64,000 bases of DNA from assembly GCF_900116715.1 (NCBI RefSeq), contig NZ_FPBM01000001.1, forward strand, positions 250,784-314,783. The letters are read 5' to 3'. Made by a program: the position numbers and the translations under genes. The notes beneath the pieces are model-generated. The model was given only the letters and a program-made list of their open reading frames with translations. It was not told the DNA's origin and did not search any database. This document shows, one piece after another, positions 1 to 8,317 of the stretch (the first letter of the stretch is position 1; every line of letters begins with the position of its first letter). The stretch comes from Polaromonas sp. YR568 (GTDB lineage: Bacteria > Pseudomonadota > Gammaproteobacteria > Burkholderiales > Burkholderiaceae_C).

Positions 1-2
1 TG

Positions 3-641
3 ATTCCTTACCTGTTCGGCGCCATGGCCATGGAAGCCGTGGGCCGCGCTGCGGGTGCGGTAGTGGTCGAAGTGCGCCGCCAGTTCCGCGACATCAAGGG
101 CATCATGGACGGCACGGGCAAGCCCGAGTACGACACCGCGGTTGACATGCTGACCACAGCGGCCATCAAGGAAATGATGATCCCTTCGCTGCTGCCTGTG
201 GTGGTACCTATCGTGGTGGGCCTGGCCCTCGGCCCGCAGGCCCTGGGCGGCTTGCTGATGGGCACCATCGTGACCGGCCTCTTCGTCGCGATCTCAATGT
301 GCACCGGCGGCGGCGCATGGGACAACGCCAAGAAATACATTGAAGACGGCAACCACGGCGGCAAAGGCTCGGAGGCGCACAAGGCCGCCGTGACCGGCGA
401 CACCGTGGGTGACCCCTACAAGGACACCGCCGGCCCGGCCGTCAATCCGCTGATCAAGATCATCAACATCGTGGCGCTGCTCATCGTGCCGCTGGTGATG
501 AAGTTCCACAGCGGCCCCGCACAGGCAGCGCCCGCCGCTCCCGTGGCCGAGCCCCCGGCCGTGAGCGCACCGGCTGCAACGCCGACCATGGCGGCCCCGG
601 CGCCTGCAGCCGCCACGCCAGCACCTGCGGCCTCCAAGTAA
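3..641 (+). CDS. hppA: Membrane-bound proton-translocating pyrophosphatase, C-terminal part
   Basis: Partial gene running in from the left edge; about 212 residues are visible. H+-PPases hydrolyse cytoplasmic pyrophosphate and pump protons across the inner membrane. The visible part has the family's C-terminal hallmarks: the loop [13 protein letters not shown] and the following [22 protein letters not shown] segment (binding-site residues of this family), then [17 protein letters not shown], a last membrane helix. The residues that separate K+-dependent from K+-independent enzymes lie outside the window. The protein ends in an unusual tail of about 45 residues made almost only of Ala and Pro, beyond the usual family end. 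A strong terminator follows directly. Confidence 0.93.
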   Translation: MPYLFGAMAMEAVGRAAGAVVVEVRRQFRDIKGIMDGTGKPEYDTAVDMLTTAAIKEMMIPSLLPVVVPIVVGLALGPQALGGLLMGTIVTGLFVAISMCTGGGAWDNAKKYIEDGNHGGKGSEAHKAAVTGDTVGDPYKDTAGPAVNPLIKIINIVALLIVPLVMKFHSGPAQAAPAAPVAEPPAVSAPAATPTMAAPAPAAATPAPAASK

Positions 642-660
642 GGAAGGCTCCCCCGGCAAA

Positions 661-686
661 AAGCCCGCTTCGGCGGGCTTTTTTTA
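661..686 (+). terminator. Rho-independent terminator after hppA
   Basis: An 8-bp perfect stem (661-668 with 673-680) closes a TTCG tetraloop and is followed by a T run at 681-685. It sits 20 bases after the hppA stop and separates it from the potE unit. Confidence 0.9.
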
Positions 687-894
687 TGGCACGTCCGCCC
701 CGCAACAGGCACATGGTTTCAAGGTGAAAACCATTGTTACCGACTGTATACGCGCGGCATTTTCTGCACGGTCAGGCGCTTTTTAAATGCCACACTAGTT
801 GCACCTTCGACTGTGTTTTGCCGTGCTTCGCCGCTCCGGCTTCGCATGTTTTCGAAGGATCTCAGCAAAAAACTTTCATTCAGGGAGGAATGAC

Positions 895-2244
895 ATGAGC
901 AACAACAGTAGCAATAGCAGCAACCATAAAAAAATGAGCGTGTCGCAGTTGACGATGCTTACCGCCGTCAACATGCTGGGGTCAGGCATCGTCCTGCTAC
1001 CCACCAAACTCGCCGAGATCGGCGCGATCTCGATACTTTCGTGGCTGGTCACCGCCACCGGCTCGCTGGCGCTGGCGTACTGCTTTGCGCAGTGCGGCAT
1101 GCTCAGCCGCAAATCCGGCGGCATGGGCGGCTATTCCGAATACGCCTTCGGCAAGGCGGGCAACTACCTCACCAACTACACCTACGGCAGTTCGCTGCTG
1201 ATCGCCAACGTGGCCATCGCCATCACCGCCGTGGGCTACATGACCGAGCTCTTCGGCGTGAAGCTGGACCCCATGCAGGTCGGCCTGGCCACCATCGCCC
1301 TGCTGTGGATCACCACCTTTGCCAACTTCGGCGGCGCGCACATCACCGGCAAGATCGGCAGCGTCACCGTCTGGGGCGTGATCGCACCGGTGGTGGCGGT
1401 CTCGACAATCGGCTGGTTCTGGTTCAGCGCCGACACCTACATGGCCGGCTGGAACCCGCACAACAAGTCGCTCTTTGAGGCGGCCAGCAGCTCCATCGCG
1501 ATCACGCTGTGGGCTTTTCTGGGCATGGAGTCGGCCTGCGCCAACGCCGATGCGGTGGAGAACCCCGAGAAAAACGTGCCCGTCGCCGTGCTGGGCGGCA
1601 CCATTGGCGCGGCGGTGATTTACATCGCCTCTACCAATGTCATCGCCGGCATTGTGTCCAACCCCGAGCTGGTGGCCTCCACCGCGCCCTTCGGCCTGGC
1701 CTTCGCGCAGATGTTCAACCCGATGGTCGGCAAGGTCGTGATGGCCATGATGGTGCTGGCCTGCGTGGGCTCGCTGCTGGGCTGGCAGTTCACCATCGCC
1801 CAAGTGTTCAAGAGCTCGGCCGACACCGGCTACTTTTTGCCGGTCTTCGGCATCGTCAACAAGGCGGGTACACCCATCATCCCCATGCTGATCCTGCTGG
1901 CGGTGCAAACCGCCCTGGCCCTGCTCACCATCAGCCCCGATTTGACCAAGCAGTTCGACACCCTGGTCAACCTTGCGGTGGTGACCAACATCATTCCCTA
2001 CATCCTGTCGATGGCGGCGCTGATCACCATCCAGAAGATCTCGGGCGTGGACCCGAAAAAGGCGTTTTTTGTCAACGCCATCAGCCTGGTTGCGGCCGCC
2101 TACAGCTACCTGGCGCTCTACAGCTCTGGCACACAGGCGCTGATGCTGGGCGGCGTGGCCACCATCTTCGGCTACACCCTGTTCGGCTTTGTCAGTACGC
2201 GGCTGATACGGCTCGAAAAAGAAAAGCCGTACTCCCCAAACTGA
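895..2244 (+). CDS. potE: PotE-like putrescine/ornithine (basic amino acid) antiporter
   Basis: A 449-residue APC-superfamily inner-membrane transporter with about 12 hydrophobic segments. It is very close to what I recall of E. coli PotE along its whole length: VNMLGSGIVLLPTKLAEIG near the N terminus, RKSGGMGGYSEYAFGK, ITVWGVIxP-type helices, WAFLGMESACANADAVENP and GSLLGWQFTIAQVFKSS. PotE exchanges a precursor amino acid for its decarboxylated amine. The frame is open back to 799, but the ATG at 895 is preferred because GGGAGG lies at 883-888 and the family begins there. A decarboxylase gene follows 119 bases downstream, as is normal for such antiporters. Substrate (putrescine/ornithine or agmatine/arginine) is not settled by sequence. 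Confidence 0.88.
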   Translation: MSNNSSNSSNHKKMSVSQLTMLTAVNMLGSGIVLLPTKLAEIGAISILSWLVTATGSLALAYCFAQCGMLSRKSGGMGGYSEYAFGKAGNYLTNYTYGSSLLIANVAIAITAVGYMTELFGVKLDPMQVGLATIALLWITTFANFGGAHITGKIGSVTVWGVIAPVVAVSTIGWFWFSADTYMAGWNPHNKSLFEAASSSIAITLWAFLGMESACANADAVENPEKNVPVAVLGGTIGAAVIYIASTNVIAGIVSNPELVASTAPFGLAFAQMFNPMVGKVVMAMMVLACVGSLLGWQFTIAQVFKSSADTGYFLPVFGIVNKAGTPIIPMLILLAVQTALALLTISPDLTKQFDTLVNLAVVTNIIPYILSMAALITIQKISGVDPKKAFFVNAISLVAAAYSYLALYSSGTQALMLGGVATIFGYTLFGFVSTRLIRLEKEKPYSPN

Positions 2245-2363
2245 AGCCGAACTGAGGCTGCGCAAAGGCCGGGCCGCCGGCCGGCCCAGCCCGTCCGATC
2301 CGCTTTGCCAAAAGGCATTCCTTTTATTTTTTGTTTTAAACACATCGCCAAAGGAGCGCGACC

Positions 2364-4655
2364 ATGTTTTTCAAATCCCTCGACTACCCCATCGTCATCG
2401 TTGACAACTGCTATGACTCCCAGCACCTGCGCGGCACCATGATCCGTGAGCTGGCCGGCGAGCTGCGCGCCCAGGGCCAGCGGGTGATGGACGGCCTGAC
2501 GCAGGACGATGCCCGTGTTGCCGTGCGCACCTATGTAGCCGCCTCGGCCATCCTGATTTCCATCGACGCGTCCGCCAGCCAGGCCGACCAGTTCGAAAAA
2601 ATCGAAGCGCTGCTGGAAGACAACCTGGCACGGCATCCCGACCTGCCGGTGTTCCTTTACGGCGAACGCGGCTCGGTTGAAAAAGTCCCGACCCAGCTCG
2701 TCAAACATGTGCGCGGTTATTTCTACCTGTTTGAAGACACCAAGAGTTTTATCGCCCGCCAGGTGCTGCGCGCCGCCGAGGCCTATATGGAGCAGTTGCT
2801 GCCGCCTTTTTTCAAGGCGCTGGTCAAGCACACCGCGAGTTCAAATTACTCCTGGTACACGCCGGGCCACGCAGGCGGTGTCGCTTTCACCAAGTCGGCC
2901 GTGGGCCGCGCCTTTCACCAGTTCTTCGGCGAAAACACGCTGCGCAGCGATTTGTCCATCTCGGTGCCCGAGCTCGGCTCGCTGCTGGACCACAGCGGCC
3001 CTATCAAGGACGCCGAGGCCGAGGCCTCGCGCAACTTCGGTTCCGACCACACCTTCTTCGTCACCAACGGCACGTCGACTGCCAACAAGATCGTCTGGCA
3101 CGGCACCGTGGCGCGCGGTGACGTGGTGGTGGTCGACCGCAACTGCCACAAGTCGCTGCTGCACTCGCTCATCATGACGGGCGCGATCCCGGTGTACTTT
3201 TTGCCCAGCCGCAATGCGCACGGCATCATCGGCCCCATCAGCCACGACCAGTTCGACCCTGCCGCGCTCCAGGCCCGCATCGCCGAAAGCCCGCTGGCCA
3301 GCAAAGCCATGGCCGCGGGCGCCAGGCTGCGCATCGCCGTCGTCACCAACTCCACCTACGACGGGCTTTGCTACAACGCCGAAAAAATCGCCCACCGCAT
3401 AGGCGGCGCGGTGGACTACCTGCATTTTGACGAAGCCTGGTATGCCTACGCGGCCTTCCACCCCTTCTATGAGCACTACTACGGCATGGCCAAGGGCAAG
3501 CCGCGCGAGCAGGACGCCATCGTCTTCACAACGCACTCCACGCACAAGCTGCTGGCCGCGTTCTCGCAGGCCTCCATGATCCACGTGCGCGACAGCCGCA
3601 CCCGCAAACTGGACACCGGGCGCTTCAACGAAGCCTTCATGATGCACACCACCACCAGCCCTCTTTACCCGGTGATCGCCGCCTGCGACATGGCCTCCAA
3701 AATGATGGAGGGCGAAGCCGGCGCCTCGCTGGTGCAGGAAATGCACGACGAATCCTTCGCGTTTCGCCGCGCCATGCTGCAGATCGAAGGCGACCTGCCC
3801 AAAAACGACTGGTGGTTCAAGGTCTGGCAGCCCGACCCGGTCATCAAGAAACTGCGCAAGGCCGCCGGCTCGGCGACGCCGGCCTCCCAGCCCGAAGACT
3901 GGTGCCTGCGTCCCAATGCCGACTGGCACGGCTTCGGCGCGCTGGCCGACGACTTCGTGCTGATAGACCCCATCAAGGTGACGCTGACCATGCCGGGCCT
4001 GGAGATGAGCGGCGACATGGGCGCGCAGGGCATACCCGCGCCGGTGGTCAGCAAATTCCTCTGGACACGCGGCATCGTGGTCGAAAAAACCAACCTCTAT
4101 TCGCTGCTGATACTTTTCTCCATGGGCATCACCAAAGGGAAATGGGGCACGCTGGTGGCCGAGCTGATGAGCTTCAAGCAGCTTTACGACGCCAACGCGC
4201 CGCTCAACGAAGTGCTGCCAGACCTCACGGACGCCTACCCGCATGTGTACGCCACCACCGGCCTGCGCGACCTCTGCGACGCCCTGCACAACTTCAACCG
4301 CACCAACCAGGTTCCGCAGGTCATGCGCGAGATGTATGTGGAGCAGCCCGACCTGGCCATGATTCCGGCCGACGCCTACACCCACCTGGTGCGCGGCGAG
4401 GTCGAGAAAGTCGAGGCGCATGAGCTCAAGGGCCGCATCGCCGCCACCATGCTGGTGCCCTACCCGCCAGGCATTCCGCTCATCATGCCCGGCGAGCGCT
4501 ACAACGAAAAAGCCGAATCCATCTTCCGCTACCTGGCGATCGCGCAGGAGCAGGACGCGCTGTTTCCCGGTTTCGAGTCCGACATCCACGGGCGCGAGGT
4601 GGAAACCGACGCCTCGGGCAAGCGCCGCTACCTGGTAGAGGTTCTCAAGAACTGA
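2364..4655 (+). CDS. Orn/Lys/Arg decarboxylase, AdiA (arginine decarboxylase)-like
   Basis: A 763-residue PLP-dependent group III decarboxylase, the length of E. coli AdiA (about 755) rather than SpeF (about 730). Domain order: N-terminal response-regulator-like wing domain (about 1-140), PLP fold with HSTHKLLAAFSQ, whose Lys (about residue 395) should bind PLP, and a C-terminal domain. VVVDRNCHKS, SRNxxGIIGPI, LHFDEAWYAYA and SMGITKGKWGTLV resemble AdiA more than SpeF from memory, so arginine to agmatine is the best guess; lysine or ornithine remain possible. It follows a PotE-like antiporter and precedes an aldehyde dehydrogenase. The RBS is AAGGAG just before the ATG. Confidence 0.87.
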   Translation: MFFKSLDYPIVIVDNCYDSQHLRGTMIRELAGELRAQGQRVMDGLTQDDARVAVRTYVAASAILISIDASASQADQFEKIEALLEDNLARHPDLPVFLYGERGSVEKVPTQLVKHVRGYFYLFEDTKSFIARQVLRAAEAYMEQLLPPFFKALVKHTASSNYSWYTPGHAGGVAFTKSAVGRAFHQFFGENTLRSDLSISVPELGSLLDHSGPIKDAEAEASRNFGSDHTFFVTNGTSTANKIVWHGTVARGDVVVVDRNCHKSLLHSLIMTGAIPVYFLPSRNAHGIIGPISHDQFDPAALQARIAESPLASKAMAAGARLRIAVVTNSTYDGLCYNAEKIAHRIGGAVDYLHFDEAWYAYAAFHPFYEHYYGMAKGKPREQDAIVFTTHSTHKLLAAFSQASMIHVRDSRTRKLDTGRFNEAFMMHTTTSPLYPVIAACDMASKMMEGEAGASLVQEMHDESFAFRRAMLQIEGDLPKNDWWFKVWQPDPVIKKLRKAAGSATPASQPEDWCLRPNADWHGFGALADDFVLIDPIKVTLTMPGLEMSGDMGAQGIPAPVVSKFLWTRGIVVEKTNLYSLLILFSMGITKGKWGTLVAELMSFKQLYDANAPLNEVLPDLTDAYPHVYATTGLRDLCDALHNFNRTNQVPQVMREMYVEQPDLAMIPADAYTHLVRGEVEKVEAHELKGRIAATMLVPYPPGIPLIMPGERYNEKAESIFRYLAIAQEQDALFPGFESDIHGREVETDASGKRRYLVEVLKN

Positions 4656-4725
4656 GGCCCTGCTTGTTTGATACCAGCGATTTCCCCCGCTGCCGCGAAC
4701 GCCGGTTTCAAGCAAAATCAGGTCC

Positions 4726-6159
4726 ATGCAGCTCAATTACATCGCCAACGCGTCGGTTCCATCCTCTTCCGGCAAAACCATTCCCGTCATCGACCCGTCC
4801 GACGGCCAGGCCTTTGACGAGATCCAGCGCAGCAATGCGCACGACATCGACACCGCGGTGCAAAGCGCCCGCGAGTGCCTGGAGCTGGTATGGAGCCGCT
4901 TTAGCGCCGCCGAGCGCGGGCGGCTGTTGATGCGGCTTTCCGCCAAGATCGCCGAGCATGCCGAAGAGCTGGCGATGATTGAGCAGCGCGACTGCGGCAA
5001 GCCGACCAAACAGGCGCGCGCCGATGCGGCCGCCCTGGTGCGCTACTTCGAGTTTTATGCCGGCGCCTGCGACAAGCTGCACGGCGACACCATCCCCTAC
5101 CTGGACGGCTACAGCGTGATGACCTGGCGCGAGCCCCACGGTGTAACCGGCCATGTGATCCCCTGGAACTACCCGATGCAGATCTTCGGCCGCAGCGTGG
5201 GCGGCGCGCTGGCGGCGGGCAACGTCTGCGTGGTCAAGCCGGCCGAAGACGCCTGCTTGTCCTTGATCCGGGTGGCGCAACTGGCCGCCGAGGTCGGCTT
5301 TCCGGCCGGCGCCATCAATATCGTGACCGGCTACGGCCATGAAGTGGGCGACGCACTGGCCCGCCACAAGGGCATTGACCACATCAGCTTTACCGGCAGC
5401 CCCACGGTGGGCACGCTGATCCAGCAGGTGGCGGCCGAGCGCCACTGCCCCGTCACGCTGGAGCTGGGCGGCAAAAGCCCGCAAATCGTCTTTGCCGACG
5501 CCGACCTGGACCTGGCCATCCCGGCCATCATCAACGCCATCGTGCAAAACGCCGGTCAAACCTGCTCGGCCGGCTCGCGCCTGCTGGTGGAGCAGGCAAT
5601 TTACGAGCCCCTGCTGCTGCGCCTGGGCGCCGCCTTTGAAAACCTGCGCGTCGGCCCCGCCGCCATGGACCTGGATGTCGGCCCGCTGATCCGGCAAAGC
5701 CAGCAGCAGCGTGTGTGGGACTTTTTAAGCGATGCGCAGGTGGCCAACATCAGCATGGTGGCCCAAGGCCAGATCGTCGACGAAGCACCCGAGACCGGCT
5801 TTTACCAGGCCCCCACCCTGCTGCGCGACGTGCCCGTGACGCACCGGCTGGCGCAGGACGAGGTCTTCGGGCCCGTGCTCTGCGCCATGAGCTTCAAGAA
5901 CGAAGACCACGCGGTCGAGCTGGCCAACGCCACACAGTTCGGCCTGGTCGCCGGCATCTGGACGCGCGACGGCGCGCGCCAGTTCCGCATGGCCAAACGC
6001 GTCAAAAGCGGCCAGGTGTTCATCAACAACTACGGCGCCGGCGGTGGCGTCGAGCTGCCGTTTGGCGGCGTGAAGTCCTCAGGCTATGGCCGCGAAAAGG
6101 GCTTTGAGGCGCTGTATGGGTTTACTACGCTGAAGACGGTTGCGGTGCGGTATGGGTAG
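4726..6159 (+). CDS. NAD(P)+-dependent aldehyde dehydrogenase family protein
   Basis: A 477-residue soluble ALDH. The Rossmann-type cofactor region contains WNYPMQIFGRSVGGALAAGN and FTGSPTVGT; LELGGKSPQ holds the general base Glu (about E246) and NAGQTCSAGSR the catalytic Cys (about C280). ALDHs oxidise aldehydes to acids. Its place 70 bases after the decarboxylase suggests oxidation of an aminoaldehyde or guanidinobutyraldehyde derived from the amine product; this is inference, since substrate class cannot be read from the motifs. The last bases overlap the start of the next gene by 8 nt. Confidence 0.88.
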   Translation: MQLNYIANASVPSSSGKTIPVIDPSDGQAFDEIQRSNAHDIDTAVQSARECLELVWSRFSAAERGRLLMRLSAKIAEHAEELAMIEQRDCGKPTKQARADAAALVRYFEFYAGACDKLHGDTIPYLDGYSVMTWREPHGVTGHVIPWNYPMQIFGRSVGGALAAGNVCVVKPAEDACLSLIRVAQLAAEVGFPAGAINIVTGYGHEVGDALARHKGIDHISFTGSPTVGTLIQQVAAERHCPVTLELGGKSPQIVFADADLDLAIPAIINAIVQNAGQTCSAGSRLLVEQAIYEPLLLRLGAAFENLRVGPAAMDLDVGPLIRQSQQQRVWDFLSDAQVANISMVAQGQIVDEAPETGFYQAPTLLRDVPVTHRLAQDEVFGPVLCAMSFKNEDHAVELANATQFGLVAGIWTRDGARQFRMAKRVKSGQVFINNYGAGGGVELPFGGVKSSGYGREKGFEALYGFTTLKTVAVRYG

Positions 6160-7099
6160 CTCGGACTCAAATGGTAGTTCTTCGTCAAATAAACCTCTGA
6201 TTGACCACACCAAGCTGAGCTTACGGGAGTGGTTAAAAATCGTTTTAACACCAGAAGAAGATCGAAAAGTGTTGACTCAGGTCTGTTGCTTTCCAACAGA
6301 TGAGCTGCTTCGCGAATTCTTATTAAACGTAGACCTGGTCTCTGATATCGAGTGCAGACATCTCCTGCGTTCACTGCTGATCGGCGGCGGAACCTATGGA
6401 TTTGACCATCGGAATCTACCGTTTCATATCGAAAATTTGCCGCTAGAAAAGTCTGAATACCTTAGACGATTGATTACCGGTGAACGTGCTTGGGAAGGTA
6501 TTCACTGGATACTAGACCTGCTACCCGACAATCCCAGAAAAGCACTGGCAGTCATGGAGATTTTCTCCAGCAATTTTTTTAATCAACTCTCCGACGGATT
6601 CCTAAATGGTCTTAACGATGCGGCGTCCATTATCAAAACGCGATATATCAAAAGAGACCACGAACCAGACGTTCTTCTAGAGTTAAAACCGCTAGAGTTT
6701 GAGTTCTTGGCTTATGAGCTGTTCCGAGCAATGGGTTATGAAGCTACTCATACGGGGAAATCTGGAGATGGTGGGATCGACGTACGTGCATGGAAAAAGG
6801 AAAGAGGCCAACAAGAGCATGTTTTTATCCAATGCAAGCTTGTAAAAGACAAAGTCGGTGTTTCACCATTGCGTGAATTGTTTGCGGTAGTCGAAACCCA
6901 TCGCGCAAGTCGCGGCGTTTTCATCACCAACTCGGAGTTCACCAAACCGGCTATTCGCGAATCAGGCCTACGAGGCCATCGAGTCGAACTTTTGGGATTT
7001 GCAGCCTTGGACCGCCTTCTGAATGAGAATTTCGGCCCAGAATGGCCGGCACGCTTACCGGCTCTCGTTTGGCGCGCGAACAAACGAGACCGAAGCTGA
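6152..7099 (+). CDS. Mrr-like restriction endonuclease domain protein
   Basis: A 315-residue protein. The C-terminal ~140 residues match the Mrr catalytic fold (PD-(D/E)XK class): LKPLEFEFLAYELFRAMGY, then SGDGGIDVRAW (catalytic Asp about 210) and FIQCKLVKDKVG (Q-x-K about 227-229), then GVFITNSEFTKPA. The N-terminal ~165 residues are helical and unrecognised; they may recognise the target. Mrr-type enzymes cut modified or foreign DNA. The gene is clearly AT-richer than its neighbours and uses codons they avoid, consistent with horizontal acquisition. The ATG at 6152 overlaps the aldehyde dehydrogenase stop; a TTG at 6140 is an alternative. No methyltransferase partner lies nearby, which fits a stand-alone type IV-like enzyme. 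Confidence 0.82.
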   Translation: MGSSDSNGSSSSNKPLIDHTKLSLREWLKIVLTPEEDRKVLTQVCCFPTDELLREFLLNVDLVSDIECRHLLRSLLIGGGTYGFDHRNLPFHIENLPLEKSEYLRRLITGERAWEGIHWILDLLPDNPRKALAVMEIFSSNFFNQLSDGFLNGLNDAASIIKTRYIKRDHEPDVLLELKPLEFEFLAYELFRAMGYEATHTGKSGDGGIDVRAWKKERGQQEHVFIQCKLVKDKVGVSPLRELFAVVETHRASRGVFITNSEFTKPAIRESGLRGHRVELLGFAALDRLLNENFGPEWPARLPALVWRANKRDRS

Positions 7100-7150
7100 C
7101 TATTACTTATCACACGTGACCACGAACTCCGCTTCCATTAGCACTGATAG

Positions 7151-7181
7151 TTGACGACTGATTTGATGCTGAAGATGTAAT
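7151..7181 (+). promoter_or_regulatory. Possible sigma-70 promoter for the SDR gene
   Basis: TTGACG at 7151-7156 and TGTAAT at 7176-7181 are separated by 19 bases, longer than ideal. They lie in the AT-rich gap upstream of the dehydrogenase start at 7229. A weak prediction. Confidence 0.3.
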
Positions 7182-7228
7182 AAGCTCACGTAGTAGTTCT
7201 AAAACCAATAACACTTGGAGACAAACCC

Positions 7229-7990
7229 ATGCGGGTCAAAGACAAATCCATCATCGTCACCGGCTCCGGCGGCGGTATTGGGGAAGGCATCGCCAGGCGG
7301 CTGGCGGCCGAGGGCGCCAAGGTCATCGTCAACGACATCAACGTCGCGCTGGGTGAGAAAGTGGTGGCGGCGATCACCAAGGCGGGCGGCACCGCCTCCT
7401 TCTTCGCCGCCGATGTGACGAAGTCCAGCGAAGTCAAAGCGCTGGTCCAGGCCGCTGTGGACCGTTACGGCCGGCTCGACGTGATGGTCAGCAACGCCGG
7501 CTGGACGCACCGCAACCAGCCCGCGCTGGATGTGAGCGAGGACGATTTCGACAAGTGCTACGCCATCAACGTCAAAAGCATTTACCTGGCCACCATCCAC
7601 GCCACGCCGGTGTTTCGCAGCCTGGGCGGCGGCAGTTTCATCAACATTGCCTCTACGGCCGGCGTGCGCCCCCGCCCGGGGTTGACCTGGTACAACGGCT
7701 CCAAGGGAGCGGTCATCACCACCTCAAAGTCGCTGGCAGCCGAACTGGGGCCTGACAACATCCGGGTGAACTGCATCAACCCGGTCTTTAACCCCGACAC
7801 GGGCCTGTCCGCCGAATTTGCCGGCGGGCCGGTGGACGAAGAACGCAAGGCGAGGTTTCGGGCCAGCATCCCGCTGGGACGCTTCTCCACCGCGCTGGAC
7901 GTGGCCAACGCGGCGCTGTATCTGGCCAGCGACGAGGCGGACTTCATCAGCGGGGTCTGCATTGAGGTGGATGGCGCTCGGTGTGTCTAA
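7229..7990 (+). CDS. SDR-family NAD(P)-dependent oxidoreductase
   Basis: A 253-residue classical short-chain dehydrogenase/reductase. The cofactor motif TGSGGGIGEGIA (TGxxxGxG) is near the N terminus, ADVT and NAG (VMVSNAGWTH) follow, and the catalytic Ser-Tyr-Lys set is NIAST plus WYNGSKG. An acidic residue after strand 2 (IVNDIN) suggests NAD(H) preference. The C terminus (YLASDEADFISGVCIEVDGA) is typical. Similar to 3-oxoacyl-ACP reductase/glucose dehydrogenase-type SDRs, but the substrate cannot be assigned. GGAG precedes the ATG. It stands alone, between the AT-rich Mrr gene and a repeat-filled gap. Confidence 0.85.
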   Translation: MRVKDKSIIVTGSGGGIGEGIARRLAAEGAKVIVNDINVALGEKVVAAITKAGGTASFFAADVTKSSEVKALVQAAVDRYGRLDVMVSNAGWTHRNQPALDVSEDDFDKCYAINVKSIYLATIHATPVFRSLGGGSFINIASTAGVRPRPGLTWYNGSKGAVITTSKSLAAELGPDNIRVNCINPVFNPDTGLSAEFAGGPVDEERKARFRASIPLGRFSTALDVANAALYLASDEADFISGVCIEVDGARCV

Positions 7991-8026
7991 ATAAACCCCT
8001 TGAGCTAACCCTCTGATCTCAACCCA

Positions 8027-8115
8027 GCATGAGCCGCGGAACCGGCTTTGCCGGGCCGCAGGCGGGCGACCCCCTCGGGGGGCAGCGTATTACACGAAGT
8101 GAAAAGCGTGGGGGC
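8027..8115 (+). repeat. Intergenic GC-rich repeat, copy A
   Basis: One of four copies in this window of a roughly 80-95-base repeat: a GGAACCGGCTTTGCCGGGCC hairpin, then CGCAGG, then a C-run/G-run hairpin (CCCCCTCGGGGGG), then TACACGAAGTGA and a G-rich end. Copies A and B are in direct orientation 10 bases apart. No coding frame is supported. It resembles REP-like intergenic elements I associate with Comamonadaceae. Confidence 0.75.
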
Positions 8116-8125
8116 TACATCCGAC

Positions 8126-8204
8126 CGTGGAACCGGCTCTGCCGGGCCGCAGGCGCCGCCCCTCGAGGGGGGACAGGCTACACGCAGTGAGCCTGGGCGG
8201 GGGG
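8126..8204 (+). repeat. Intergenic GC-rich repeat, copy B
   Basis: Same element as copy A with small differences (GGAACCGGCTCTGCCGGGCC, CGCCCCTCGAGGGG, TACACGCAGTGAGC). Copies A and B fill most of the 327-base gap between the SDR gene and moaA; the rest of the gap holds a short hairpin upstream of moaA and nothing else I can identify. Confidence 0.75.
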
Positions 8205-8253
8205 ATTCATTGCATCAAAGTCAAAGGTCATTAATCGCGCATCCTTTGGGGAT

Positions 8254-8273
8254 AAGGGCCGTTTTTGGCCCTT
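8254..8273 (+). other. Short hairpin in the moaA leader region
   Basis: Perfect 7-bp stem AAGGGCC/GGCCCTT with loop GTTTTT, 45 bases before the moaA ATG. No T tail follows, so it is not a convincing terminator. It is far too small to be the Moco riboswitch. Confidence 0.3.
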
Positions 8274-8317
8274 CAGCAGGGCCAATGGAGTAAATTCTCC
8301 CTTTAGGCCTCCCCACG

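Noticed and set aside
997..2343. 448-codon frame opposite the PotE-like gene
   Set aside because: Antisense shadow with His/Gly/Asp-rich low-complexity product.
2841..4736. 631-codon frame opposite the decarboxylase gene
   Set aside because: Antisense shadow of a clear PLP-dependent decarboxylase; composition is not protein-like.
7991..8204. CRISPR-like direct repeats
   Set aside because: Only two diverged 80-90-base units with a 10-base gap and no spacers; they are intergenic repeats.
8206..8317. Possible molybdenum cofactor riboswitch upstream of moaA
   Set aside because: Only a 7-bp hairpin is present; the space is too short and lacks the conserved Moco RNA core.
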